A stretch of DNA of 64,000 bases, from the NCBI GenBank assembly GCA_030141605.1, contig JAQGDQ010000158.1:410437-474436 (forward strand), read 5' to 3'. Both the position numbers and the translations under genes were made by a program. This stretch comes from Tubiluchus corallicola. Its lineage: Eukaryota; Priapulida; Priapulimorpha; Priapulimorphida; Tubiluchidae. Positions 48,227 through 60,986 of this stretch are shown one piece after another. The notes under the pieces were generated by a model. It made no database searches. It was given only the letters and a program-made list of their open reading frames with translations, and was not told where the DNA came from. The first letter of the stretch is position 1. Each line of letters opens with the position of its first letter.

Positions 48227-49260
48227 TCATAACGCAAAACATGATCTGTACCAACTGGTCCACATAATTGTACTATGATATGAAGAGTAAACAGACAGCT
48301 TATTAGTTATATCATTGGGCAGTTCTGCCAGCCCATATATGAATGAACCTGATATCTTTCTTGTAATGACGTTATAGTTAGGAATATCAAAATATACAAA
48401 TTTTTCATTTATGCCACATTTTCCCAAAAAGTTGAAATGTCTACGAAATGCGCTATTGTGAGCCACGTTTAAGAAAGTGTAGTTGTAATGGAAAAGTCAC
48501 ACCGTAGGGCAGATGTGTAAAATTGACACACATACGAGTTGAATATCATTATTTGCGTATATACACAACATTTAGAGACCCTTTAACTGTTCATTCATAG
48601 CTTCATCATCACGTAAATCCAAAGTTAATATATAACCTAAATAATCATAAGAATGACAATATCTAATAAGAGAATCATTAAGCCAAAATTCAGGGTTTGC
48701 AAAATTTACCGTTTATAAGGATGTGTTTGGTCGTGGTTGCACTAAATATGATATCATGAGAATTAGCAAAGTTCGCACAACAGTCGATTAGTAATTGCAA
48801 AGCAGCACCACTAGTACCACGTTATTGACATAAAAATAAATGATTTATACTGATATTATCAATCTCACAGGCAAGACCTAAATACTTCAACATAGAACTG
48901 AGGTCGGCTACAAACTACATACACACTAAATAGGCAGGGGGACAAAACGTCACCCTGCCTAATACCGTTTATTATATTAAAAATTTCTGACAGTTTATTA
49001 CCCCAAGACACCTGAACAGTTTGGTTTCGATACCAACTTCGTAGAAAACGTAACAGCAAACGTGGCATTACACGCTGCACGGGTTTGCTGAAGAGTGTAC
49101 TGTGGTGGACCCTGTCAAATGCCTTGCTGGCTTTAACAAACAAAGGTAGACAGTCCGCCACTATCAGAGTAACAGAACACATTGCTATGCATTAGAGATT
49201 GCTTGAATAGTATAACGTTTTTGCTTGAATCCAAACTGAGCAGATGAAGTACTGAGTAAA
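48227..49260 (-). pseudogene. Non-LTR retrotransposon reverse-transcriptase relic
   Basis: Read on the minus strand: SAQFGFKQKR, then KASKAFDRVHHSTLF (motif A), then INGIRQGDVLSPCLFSVYV. After a frameshift follow DDLSSMLKYLGLACEIDN, a degraded YADD block (FYVNNVV-like) and NANSHDI-type sequence. Then come NPEFWLNDSLIRYCHSYDYL with GYILTLDLRDDEAMNEQ, and a final block VAHNSAFRRHFNFLG. The order is that of a CR1/jockey-like LINE. Multiple stops and shifts make it inactive. It belongs to a different subfamily from the 27-28 kb relic. Confidence 0.8.
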
Positions 49261-51852
49261 TGAGCAGATTTTATTAAAATGTGAAATTGCATTGACTAAA
49301 CACAAAATTCGAACATATGACATCCCCAGACAAAATAAATGCGCTTAAAGACTAATTTTAGAAAAAAACTATTTTTGTAGTACGTAAATTGAGAACGCAG
49401 CTTTGTAATAATAATTACTGTCATTGTGACTAGCAATTTTTATGGCATTTTGCCACATAACACGAGTTTATTAAATCATTTTCTTAAGATATATTCTAAT
49501 ACACATAACAAAGCACGGTCTTACTTGATACGTAAGGTGCAAGGCTGATTTTATCCATGTGTAAAGTGTAAAGGCATAAAGTTCAATGTTCAACCGTTAA
49601 CAAACGCACAAAAGAGAGTCCCCTAAAATTTTCAAGACATTTGTGAAGATTCATTAACTAGCAAAAAGCAATTAAATATAGATAATAAATGTTAGATATT
49701 TGTGGCAAAATTGAAGATGAAGATTCCTAGTTTTCCTATTCATTGCTGGCACTATTCATGCAATTATTTACGCAATTTATGCAATAATTTAATTTCCAGA
49801 TAGCGCACTACAACCAATATTTAACACACCTCATAATTTCTAAAGCCATTCAGCACAAGTTCTCGGAGTTTCATTAAATTTTCAGCTTCCTCGGACGAGT
49901 GTTTTTAGGTAAAAATATCCGCTGAAATCGCCTTTTCGCCATCATTAATTTTTATCAGTTAAAGCATTAGACAGCATTATATGCGCTGAAGTGGAATCAA
50001 TGCAACTTTCACACCTGTGTATCATTTTACTTATAAGTTGTAGTCTTTTCTAGTCCTCACGTCTGTGAGACTAATCTCTTTTTCGACACGTAGGCATTAA
50101 GTATCGATATAATACCCAATATTTTTACGCTTTGTTTCCGTAAGTTTCAAGGCTGTCTGTTTACAAGATGTCCTGTGGTCACGATAAACAGAGTAAAAAA
50201 GTGCTTTAACGCTACCTTTATTTATCTGCAGTGTGGTTACCTCAAGTCGTGGTTACTCACCTGTAAATAATCAGTTATTATATCTCAAATTAACTATTTC
50301 ATATTAGAAAGTATAATCTAAAATACAAAAGGAATAATTTACGCAGCGGTTTCAGACTTTGAAAAGTTCAATCCAAATACAAAACTGCTGTGTTGTAGCG
50401 TAATCGCTTCTGAGCTGCCGTCAAATTTTCAGTGTGAAATCTTAATAAACAAAGCACTATTAGTAGGAGAATCAATTGGTTTTTCAGTTGGTTAGTACTA
50501 GTACGGCAACCAAAGGAAACCAGATTGGCCAATCAGATTGCAAACTTGGGCAAAAATTTGTATAAGAATGGTTGAACTATTGATCACCAGACAACGAAGT
50601 TGCATTTGCATAGAGAGAGAGGGGAACTACTTTTTAGAAGTCTGGAAAAGAGTTTTGACTGTTGGTTTTTTGATGAATCTCGTGTTCGAAATAATTTACT
50701 TTTGATTTACCTACACCCGCACTCACGCCCAAGCGTTGTGAATTCGAATTAGTCACTGGTTGTTATAAGATAAGCAACTAGGTACATACCGTACTTTCAG
50801 TATTACGTAATATACTTGTTTACGTTCTCTGCTGTGTCATATCACTCACGAGTTAGTAATTAGTGAACAATAGGCCTTCAAACAACATGTGTTTACCAAT
50901 ACCAGTCTGATGAAAACGTATCTCTGTAATGTGGTGTATTGGTAGCCGTCTTGGTGAAGTTATGAAGCTATTGAAACACAGACATTTTGTGTCATTGTTA
51001 GTGGAACATTATATCTAGTGTAGGAAGTTATTGGATTGGAGTAATATCGTATACGGGAGGGGGACGCTGGTGGAAAATAGATCAACTCGTCCGCATGGTA
51101 CCTGTACGATTTAGAGATAAGCTTGTATCTTTTCATGTTAATTTTCTATAGTGAGTGAACAAATTAGAGTTATGTATTGTTTGGCTATAATTCTGTGTTA
51201 CTGTTTGAGTTGTTGTGGTTATTTTATATTATGTTACGTGATTGTTTGAGGTGATAGCACGTAATATGAAGCTACAGTGAGAATCGCTGGGCTTGTGAAA
51301 GATATTTGTGAAGACGAAATTGAACACTGGTATAAACAACTAAACACAAGATTAAATATTTGCACAAACTAAAACACTTTTATTGCACTACATAGTTATA
51401 TGTAACATGACTGCTACACTGAGGACCAGCGTGTCCTGCAGTGATCACGAATGAGTAGACAGTGGCTAGAAGTGGAATCTAGCCAGTTTATATATGTAAA
51501 GAACTATGCAAAAACATGGCTTCACGTATCCCATTTACAGAAAAATAGGGGAGATACAGTGAGTTTGAATATTCATTGGAACATACAATTGCATTAAGGG
51601 GTGAATTCAACTAGTAAATGTTTAAAGTAACGAATCAATAGATGGCAGCACCTAAATATACAGTTACAACTTTCACAGGGCTTGTATAGGCAAATAAAAG
51701 AGAAAAAGCAAGTATACAGGCTAAAGAAGAATTAGGTCTATTAGTACAATGCCCTAAAAGTAGCAACGAGTGGATTTAGTAAACTTTACTACTAGCTTAG
51801 TAATGCTATTCAGTAATATATAAAGTTTATCGCAGCTTTCATCAATACTCAT
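49261..51852. other. Non-coding stretch
   Basis: No coding segment recognised. The part near 51640 contains AGATGGCAGCACC, similar in flavour to the AGATGGCGCC of the BEL LTR at 60.2 kb, but no element could be delimited. Confidence 0.35.
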
Positions 51853-51854
51853 TA

Positions 51855-52068
51855 AAGTGGCGTTTATGTAGCATGCGGATGCGGGTACGTTGTCCACGGC
51901 TAAGAGTGCGGAAGAGCCTGCGGAAAATAATCATTAGAAAATAGCCGCAGAAAAGAATAACGCATACGCAGGCTGCACAAACGGGTGCATTGAAAACAAT
52001 ATAAACCGATTTTATCTATTCCGCAACCCCATCCGCATCCGCATCCGATAACTACATAAACGCCACTT
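51855..52068. mobile_element. Short MITE with 17-bp terminal inverted repeats
   Basis: The ends AAGTGGCGTTTATGTAG and CTACATAAACGCCACTT are exact inverses, bounded by TA on both sides. Just inside, GCGGATGCGG on the left faces CCGCATCCGCATCCG on the right. The 214-base interior is non-coding. A Tc1/mariner- or Harbinger-dependent element is likely; the TA flanks favour the former. Confidence 0.8.
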
Positions 52069-52070
52069 TA

Positions 52071-55000
52071 GACTACATACTGTATAGGAGAAGCAATGAC
52101 GGAAGTGCGTGTCTCTACTTCCTGTACGAGCCACCAGTCATTTTGTGAATAGTTTTGTTGCATTATTAACGACATGGAGCAAATTATTCTATCGACAATT
52201 GGAGCTACGCTAGTTGAACTGCTCACTGCTGCTCAGACTAAAGTTGATTCTGTTTGATCGGAAATGAGCTTCTACCTCGTCATAGAATTAATGTCGTGCC
52301 GATAATGTCTCTTAATAATACCATTGCACTTTCTTGTTGCATTTTTTATATTTTAACAGCTTCTACGTGTATACGAAAACACGGTTAGTGTTATTATTGA
52401 AACTTATGAACCCTATTAGGCACGAGTAAACTGTAATTTTGATTATTACTGTCTAATCTTTTAGACGCATCAAAACAAACGGACGTCTTTGGAATAGATG
52501 TTTGCATAAATTAAACCAATTATAATTATTTTTTACAAAAGTTATACAGTGATTGGAATGGCTGGTGATTGAATCTGTATTTTGCGTGGCGAAGCAATTG
52601 AAACTTTTTACAGAAAAGCAACTTTAATCTATTGTAAATGCTTTAAATAAAATGAATAGAAAAGTAAAATGTTTTAACCTTGAACTGATGTAGGTACCCA
52701 TAATGGGTGCCTAAATTTTTCTGTTTTAATAAACAACTTTTCCACAGGCCTATTCATATCTGCTTAGCCAAACGTTATTTTGAACTTTCCGCGTAAATTT
52801 GCACTGCCATTGTCACTAATTATCAGAGGAGCTTACAAATGAAATTACAGAAACACAAAGAGCGTAACATTGGCTTGGTAAAACAAAGTTTCAGCTAATT
52901 TACTTTAGCTGAGTATTTGCTGTTCAGATTGACTCTGCATCGTGTAACAAGTCACATACAGCTCAGTATTAATTGGAAACTAGTTGACAGTTCAGGTTGG
53001 AGACCATAGAAGCACTGAAAGCGTAAACATATTTTATGGACTGAATCTCATATTCAGTTACGCTACCTGGCGGCCATACATTGTTTACATTACTGATGAA
53101 CATGAGACGACCCGAGAAATGTTTATGCTTCATTTTCTCGGGTTTTCCCGAACGTCAGCAGATAAAACTGGCTTCTTCTACTTCTCTGTTATACTAAGAA
53201 TATTGAATAAGCACATTTAATTACTTCATCGCACTATAGTATTTGTATTTGCACCATTGCACCATAGTATAGTATGTTCTATAGTTTATACACGTACTTG
53301 GTAATAACATACCTATAGTAACGCACACTTCAGTAATTTGCAAAACAAATTTTAATGCACGTACATCATGTACCTGTACAACATTTAATACACATTCATT
53401 TGACAAACACGTACATCAAATAACTTTAAAAATCAAAAGCCATCATTGCTATATACAGGTTATTTCATAGTGACAATTTGACAATTTATTTTTGCGAATT
53501 AAGTATTCAAAATTTATTGGCCAAAACGTTTCGATCTAAATTGATCATCCTCAGGAGTACAACCAAAAAAAGAAACAACAGTTAGGGATTTTTTAAATTG
53601 TAAGAATCAACTTATGCCATTTTCAATCTAATGTCACCTGCCTAATGACTAATATAGAGTCCAATCGCAGATTTATAACCAAGTATACCCTATTGTAAAT
53701 TTGAGTAACTTGGGTAAGCCATATATATATATATATACATATTCGCATATACATCATATAAAAATGCGCCATACATACTAAAATATGTACACAATTAAGA
53801 AGCAACATAATAATGAGGGGTGGTGTGGGGGAGACACAAAGAGCAAACGCTTCTTGCATGTATCTGCTAAATACTAAGATGGCATTTAGATCGGCATAAT
53901 TTAATCGCCATTTAAAAAGGTTTCGTGCTTTACCCATGATTCATCATTTGCAATGATAGAACGTTTCAAATCGAAAGAACCCTATTAGAAAAAAATGACC
54001 AAACGTTGGGGGGGGGGGGCGTGGTAACTTGGCTAAGTTATATTTTACTGCACCTGGATAACACATGCTTTCCTGATTTTCACTGAATTATTTGCTGTGT
54101 TTCTCGCTTGATATAATAACTCCTGTAAACACATATTTTTCGCCGAGATACTGCACTCCTTCTCCTTGTCATGCAATCACGAAAGTATAACACCACGGAG
54201 CATAACACTGTAATCGGAGAATTAACGTCAAACAAAATGTCAATCATTATCAGTCAACCTTAGCTGACCGTCCAATCAGCGTGCATATTTTTCACACACC
54301 CACAGAACCGGTTCATTACCTCGTCTTTCGGGACAAACAGAGACATGAGCTGTGACTATGTATTGTCGGTATAATTATGTTATATTCTTATGAAAAATGC
54401 GCAAATTTTCATCAGTTTGCCGGAGAGAAATCAGGCTGAGTTTAGATTTTATTACAGGTTGTCGATTGTCTGTATTGTCGATTGAAATTGCAGGTGAATT
54501 AGAGGAAATATAGTCTAATTTCGTCCTTTATAGGAAGAAATGCGCAGCGGTTGCGTCTGGGAGTTACTGATTTTGTTACTAATAAAATACGCAGTTTAGT
54601 TTAATGTACGACCTTGTAAGCTAGACAAAGACAAGTATTTGATTAATTTAAAAAAATACAAATTAACGTAACGAGGTTAATTAGACCCATCATATGTTGC
54701 TGCTTTAATGATCGCAAATATAATATGGCCTACTTGAACAAAGGTAACAATGAAATTTACAACTTTATATCGAATCCTGAGTTGGCAGGTATAAATGATT
54801 CAAGGTTAACATGCATATAAGAATTACAGCCTGAGCACTTCCAGGTAGGTTTGCGCAGGTTACAGGAATGGCCAGTTAGCAATAGCTGAGGCCTAGCGGC
54901 AGAGTTGAACTCATGAATTCACATTCAGCCAAAACGTTTTCTTTGCTGGTCAGTTTTCATAAACTTCAATAAGATCTTCACGGTCCAAATTAATTCAAAT

Positions 55001-56458
55001 GTGGTCAAAATTTATCTTATATATAAATGTAAAATTTGTATCCTGAAATAGTCAATTTTATGACATTCTTCTGGTTATAATCAGGGTTAAAAGATGCCAT
55101 TGAGATTTATGACTTACGTAACTTAGGCAAGATCGTCTACGGAATACATTCAGAATTTTTCCATGTCTGTAATCTAGCATACGTTGAAAAAATGTAAAAA
55201 GCGGATAAAATCTTGCGAACGACCACATGATTAGTTAAAATTAGAAAAAATACGTCGCAGGTATGATGTGTTCGTATATTCAAAGGCAAAAGAGACTCAT
55301 AAATATATTTTGTTGCTTATTTATTGTAAAGCAAGGCTAATTGGCTTAGTTTCTTTATTATACTTATGTCTCTATATTTTGTAGTGCTTCGAAACTTAGA
55401 CTCTACGTTCTGTTTAAATTGAAGTCAATTGTTTGGCTACTTGAAGTGTTAATTTCGTGTAAAAATAGCTGCTGCTCTGCAAATTCGTTGTTGTCCAACG
55501 TGAGCTGTTGTCCCGAATGCCGCTGAGCGTGCTTGCGATAGGTCAATATGTTTGACGTGCGCCATCCAACGGGTAGCGGGTGAAAAAGTACAAAGTGTTC
55601 CTCATATCTATGACGTTGGTAATAACAATAACGTTATCTTCTGCCGTAATGTTATTATCTATGGTTTCCTCGCCATTGAAGCGTTAGCGCCACAAACTTT
55701 CTGACTCGGTATAATGTTGAGCTCCGTGACAACATTAATAGCGTTTACCTCCGTGATGCAATACAGAACTCTGCCATTTCCTCATTGTGGGACAAACAAT
55801 GCGTCTTCCAAATTTCCATGAAAACCATAAATCGATTGACAACCGCAAACGCGCATTAGCTTATTACCAGCATTTCGGAAGATGTAAGCAAAGACTATGT
55901 AGAATGTTCGGTTATCATTAGTTTATTAAACTACTGTGCTGTCATTTCTCGCACAGTCTTTAGAGCAGTTGCTCTCGATAAAGAGGCTGTGTAGCTCGGC
56001 TTGTAAAGCAGCTAAAAAGCTGAAATTTGACAGAATGATGCTTTGTCATGATAGTACTTCACACCTGGAAGCCGATACAAGTCGGAACAGAAAAAACTCA
56101 ATTACTGAGTAACAAATGCTTCGCATTCCACAATATATAGGTCAGCACAGCGCTGCTTCTTTGCCATTTTTTCTGACCAGGGTTTCAATCATTATGTAAA
56201 TGTAATACTTTTAATATTTAAAACAATCGATCATCAATTGAATATAAAAATTTAATCATGTAAAAAACGTAACCCGTTCCCACTCAAAAGTTCAAATCAT
56301 AATGTTACGCTGAGATATTTAATCGAAAACTGAAGTTATTTATTGTGTTGCAATGCTGAACTTCGTTATAAAACTTCCTTATCAATTTATTATGATCCTG
56401 TTAACTATTTTTGACGACTCTAGTTATTTTACTCGTACATTTGTTTCTGTTGTTTTAG
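52071..56458. other. Non-coding stretch
   Basis: A 12-base G-run at 54008-54019 could form a quadruplex with neighbours. A hammerhead-like core motif lies at 53527-53554 (separate entry). No gene recognised. Confidence 0.4.
53527..53554 (-). ncRNA. Hammerhead-like core motif (weak)
   Basis: On the minus strand CTGAGGA is followed by a GATC/GATC mini-hairpin with loop AATTTA, then GAAACG. This meets the CUGA-N-GA and GAAA consensus of a hammerhead ribozyme. A closing stem III and the cleavage-site UH could not be placed, so it may only be a transposon sequence resembling one. Confidence 0.15.
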
Positions 56459-56563
56459 GAAGAGAATCGCGAAGTCAAACCGGAGAGACTGTGCAATAAA
56501 CTTCAGAAGCCAGAAAAACAGATGAAACAACAGTTAATCACCACCATCAGTATTATTGCTTGA
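56459..56563 (+). other. Possible additional 3' exon of the neuropeptide gene
   Basis: After the acceptor-like GTTGTTTTAG the plus strand is open in phase 0 for 34 codons before TGA (EENREVKPERLCNKL, KPEKQMKQQ). It could be a terminal UTR exon joined to the donor at 47065, or an alternative C-terminus joined in frame to exon 2. An AATAAA lies near 56792. Either link is speculative, since the distance is 9.4 kb and several repeats intervene. Confidence 0.25.
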
Positions 56564-57299
56564 GAAAGTTGAAAGGCTAGCGTCTCCGCAAAAAATCATC
56601 GTTCTTAATTTGTTATTACTTTTGATTGTGTAATACATAAAATGAGTAAATTAACTGATCAATGACGAACTGCACATATACAAGGTGGGCATGGAAAGAG
56701 TTAAAATTAATATAGAAAGAAGGGAGGGAATAAGGTTAAGCTATTGAGTGAACCATCAAAAGAAATTCTTTATGTTCTATTTCTTACAAACTAATAAATT
56801 ACTATGATCTTTTTAATAATTATACGGACTGATATTTTCCATTATCTGTGTTATTATATTGAGGTGAAATACAAATTTCTTGTACAAAATTGTGGTCTTT
56901 TGTTATAAAAAATCTGTTAATCAACTGTCTTGGTTTTTGTTTAGTCGTATGTATGTATGTGCGTTCTTTTTCCTATTCCGAGAGAAGGAGTGATCATCAA
57001 AAAGTGAGGCTTTTTTACTATGCACACTCTGGTGGCTCTGAGAAGATTTAAACTTCATATGTGTTAGCAACTTCATAAGTAGTGAATGTTTAATGTAGTA
57101 TAGCAAACGTGAGTGCCATTGTAACCATTGATTATAAATTTGAAATTTTTTAAACTTGACAGTTCTTTTCTAATAATTGCAGATTTTAGCTATTGGTAAA
57201 TTATGAACTGATTAATTAGGAAATCAAACAGTTTATATGTAATCAGCAATTAACCTAACGCTTAATTAATTGAGAGGAGAAAGCCTTGAAAATTTTGAG

Positions 57300-57372
57300 A
57301 CAACCAGAATTCGAACTCAGTAACTTGTGGTATCAGGCCGCGTGTTTTTCCATTTGAGCTATCATCCTCCTC
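57300..57372 (-). tRNA. tRNA-like relic (SINE head)
   Basis: The minus strand has TAGCTCAAATGG, a perfect A-box, and about 45 bases later GAGTTCGAATTC, a good B-box. The anticodon and acceptor stems do not fold convincingly, so this is probably the promoter head of a tRNA-derived SINE. The downstream part is AT-rich with no clear tail. Confidence 0.5.
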
Positions 57373-58007
57373 GGTAGAACTCGTTAACAACAATAATTAT
57401 TATAATAAGGGGAAATTTGGGATTCTATCACAGAGTTAGAGCAGCTAATTTGGTTACATTGATTATTTGGCTTTTTGATCGTCTCATTTTCTCGACAGCA
57501 CGGTGAAAGCGATTTACGAAATGTCGCATTCTCTCCCATATAAGACATCATGATTCTTACTGTGTGAGGGCGGTATCTTGAATAAGATCGTAAAGCTTCA
57601 AAATGTTTTTCAAAAATGCAACGCTACACCAACGCATCTCAAGCAGCTTATTATAGTGGTTAATGGCAACACTTTTTTCTCACAAGTAAGGCAGTGTTTC
57701 ATGCTATCATGTTTTCAAAGCTTTATGAACGGCAGCTTTGTTGTCTTTCACACCGCTTTTCGTATTAAATAAATTATTTAATTAAAAGAGTAGAGTATTT
57801 CCTCGCACAGAGTAATAACAACTTTAATGACGGCCAACGTAATGGATTTTCACTTAGAGCTGAAATCTCTTATCACGAATGTTGAAATATTTATATAAGT
57901 TGTATCAGTGAGGTAAACCACGAGCTTATTCACTAGCTTTCCCATGTTAGATTGTTTGCTCACTCTATCATGTATTCTCGTTCATTCGCTTTTTGTTCAT
58001 TTCCTCA

Positions 58008-58692
58008 ATGACTCCTGAAGGTTCCTCCTGATGACTCCTACCTGAAGGTTCCTCCTGATGACTCCTGAAGGTTCCTCTTGATGACTTCTGGAGGTTCCTC
58101 CTGATGACCTGCATGTTCCTTAAGAACTCCTAGAGGTTCACCTTGTTGACACATAAAAGTTCCTCCTCATGACACCTAGAGTTTCCTCTTGATGACTCCT
58201 GGAGGCTCCTCCTGATTATTTCTGGATTTTCCTCCTGATGACTTTTGGAGGTTCCTTCTAATGATTCTTGGAGGTTCCTTTTGATGAATCCTGGAGGTTC
58301 CTCTTGATGACTCCTGGGGTCTTCTTCTGGCGATTTCTGGAGGTTCCTTCTAATGACGGCTGGTGTTTCCTCCTATTCACTTCTGAAGTTTCCTCCTGTT
58401 CACTCATAGAGGTTCCTCCTGATGGCCCCTGGAGCCTGGAGGTTCCTCCTGATGACTACTGAAGGTTCCTCCTGATGATTTCTGGAGGTTCCTCATGATG
58501 ACTCCTGGAGGTTCTTCCTGATGACTATTGGAGGTTCCTCCTGATGTTTTCTGCTGGATCCTCCTGATGACTCCTTGTGGTTCCTCGTGATGACTCTTGA
58601 AGGTTCCTTCTGATGACTCCTGGTGGTTTCTCCTGATGACTTCTGGAGGTTCCTCCTGATGACTTCTAAAGTTCCTCCTGATGACTCCTGAT
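58008..58692. repeat. 23-bp minisatellite
   Basis: About 28 variable copies of a unit like GGTTCCTCCTGATGACTCCT followed by GAA. The period of 23 makes any reading frame rotate through all three phases, yet the minus strand has long open runs, giving a repeated pattern of SHQEEPP, VIRRNLQ and SSGGTSR words. There is no start context, signal or splice support for a protein. Confidence 0.9.
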
Positions 58693-59739
58693 GTGGTGTT
58701 GCTAAGCGTGGTGTAAATGCATGTTGTCTTGGCATGTGTATAGTTCTTTTGATTATTTCATTCATTCAGTCATTCATTCGCTGTTATAATTTTATTGTCG
58801 TCTTGTTTGACCGATAGTTCATTGATATGCACGTGTACGATTGTTCCGGCATTCTTTTGTTAATTTGGTTGGTCAGTCAACCAGTCAAGCAGTTGATCGG
58901 CAAAGCGGATATCTGTCACTGATAATTATTTATTCATTCGTTTTATTGTGGGTTTCCAAACTTTTGAATTTTCAATGCGACTATCAAAGTAGGTCATCTT
59001 GCTTTAGTAATACAGCATTCATTGTCATAAGCCGCTTGTTATATGTAAGAAAAACAAACATTCCTGTTTTTTCAAACTGACACTCGTTAAATGCTTAAAA
59101 TAAATGCTTTTGCGCAGGTAATACATATAATAGAAAACAAAGTAAGTAATATAAGATCATAAATATGAATGTTTCTGATGTTTAAAAATAATTTTGTTTT
59201 CAGCCATTCAGTATATTTTTCTTCTTTATGAAAATTGCTGTAAAAAGAAAAATTAAAGACATCTAAATTATTTTGCTAAATATTGTTCAGTTTTATATAT
59301 TACATCAATGTACAATCTACATTTTTACAAATCGCAAACTTCATAAAGCAGTTTACGTAATACGTTTTAATTACCGGTTCATGGTCAGTGCTGAACCAAC
59401 AATTCAGTAATTAACACATTATCGACGTTCGTCTTGTAATTTTTGCTTCACAAAACTTGAAATTTGTGGCATAAGCTGTTTTGAATCGATGCTTTTTAAG
59501 AGTCTTTTAAATAGAACAATCTGATCTACATTATTATAATGAGGGCACAGTTTCATTCAAGATGTGGTTACGGATGTCAGGCCAACGTCAAGCATATAAA
59601 ATTAGTATTCCTTTATTTTCCATATGGCATTGAAAACTTACATCTAGGCTGCTTAGTGATCAAAGTAAATTTACCTTGTCGATAGCAATTGTACACTATA
59701 CAGCGAAAAGATATCATTCAAACCGACATGTGTTGTTTG
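58693..59739. other. Non-coding stretch
   Basis: Nothing recognised beyond short frames. Confidence 0.4.
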
Positions 59740-59868
<129 letters not shown>

Positions 59869-59966
59869 GCAACAACAACAACATCAGCAACAACACCAAC
59901 GATAATAATAATAATTATTATAATAATAATCGTCAAAGTCACTTTTGTTTTTTGAGTCACATTTGA

Positions 59967-60235
59967 TGTAGTCACAGAAAACACTTTAAACAGAGGTTAA
60001 TACCACTGAATGCTTTATTAACATAATTAGTATGTCCAGTATAACATAAATGTTCAACAGCTCCCATAAGTGGATTAACCTGACTGTTCAGAGCACAGGT
60101 GTGTAATCACAGACAGGTGACTAGCAGGTAACAAACAGAAAAGCTGGCCAAAACCAAAAGCTTTACATTCACGTCACAGATGGCGCCTCGTGCACGATAA
60201 GTAAGATTAACAAAAAGAATGCTAAGTCTGCTACA
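59967..60235 (-). repeat. 3' LTR of the BEL/Pao element
   Basis: 269 bases beginning TGTAGCAGAC and ending GTGACTACA on the minus strand, with the canonical TG...CA ends and a short terminal inverted repeat TGTAG/CTACA. A polyadenylation signal (TTAATAAAGC) sits near 60016. The boundary is set by the polypurine tract on one side; the second LTR that would confirm it is outside the window. Confidence 0.75.
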
Positions 60236-60247
60236 CCCGCCTCCTAA
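60236..60247 (-). other. Polypurine tract of the BEL/Pao element
   Basis: TTAGGAGGCGGG on the minus strand abuts the LTR start TGTAG. This is the expected primer for plus-strand DNA synthesis. Confidence 0.65.
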
Positions 60248-60986
60248 TGAGCGCTTATAAAGTGGTCATTACAATAATCTGCTTGTAAGTCACTGTACAA
60301 TATTACATGAACTCTGAACAGTAACACTTAGATGCTATTTAGTACAACTAAATATTTCAGTCAAAACTGAACAATCATACAGTTTGATAGTTAACACTAT
60401 TCCAGTGAAACACTTTGAGTGAAATAATTCCAAACATGAAAGTTACAGATAAATACTGTTAGCTAAAGCACTACAAAGCAATGAATCAAATAACGAATCG
60501 ATAATAAGATACGATGTAATAAAACAGAATCTGATGCAATAGTGACTTGATAGCTTATAACAGTTAGCAAAGGCAAATGTCGTTCAATGCTAAGTTCTAT
60601 GTAACACATCATATAAATTTTAGAATTACATTATCACAAAGTTGGCATACTGCCAAGTGATAGAATTTAATGTTAATTTTGTCTGAAAGATTTAAGCAAA
60701 TATTTGACATACATTTCAAATTACTGGCAATTAATTTGGCAAAATTGTAAACTAAATCACACATTCATGAATAACACTTAATTCACAAAATTAACACAGA
60801 ATCAAATATTTCGCATAACAGCGAACTATTGCAGCATCAAATTTAAATAACTAAATAATACAGGCGAGGTCATTTCTCACCAACAATACTGCAGTCATTA
60901 GGTCAAATAAACGTAACTATATATGACAAATATGAAATAATTCGTACTTTAGAATTAAAGTGTATATCAACACATTACACAGAATT
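60248..60986 (-). other. Untranslated stretch between pol and 3' LTR
   Basis: AT-rich, with no reading frame long enough for an envelope-like protein. The element therefore appears to have no third gene. Confidence 0.6.
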
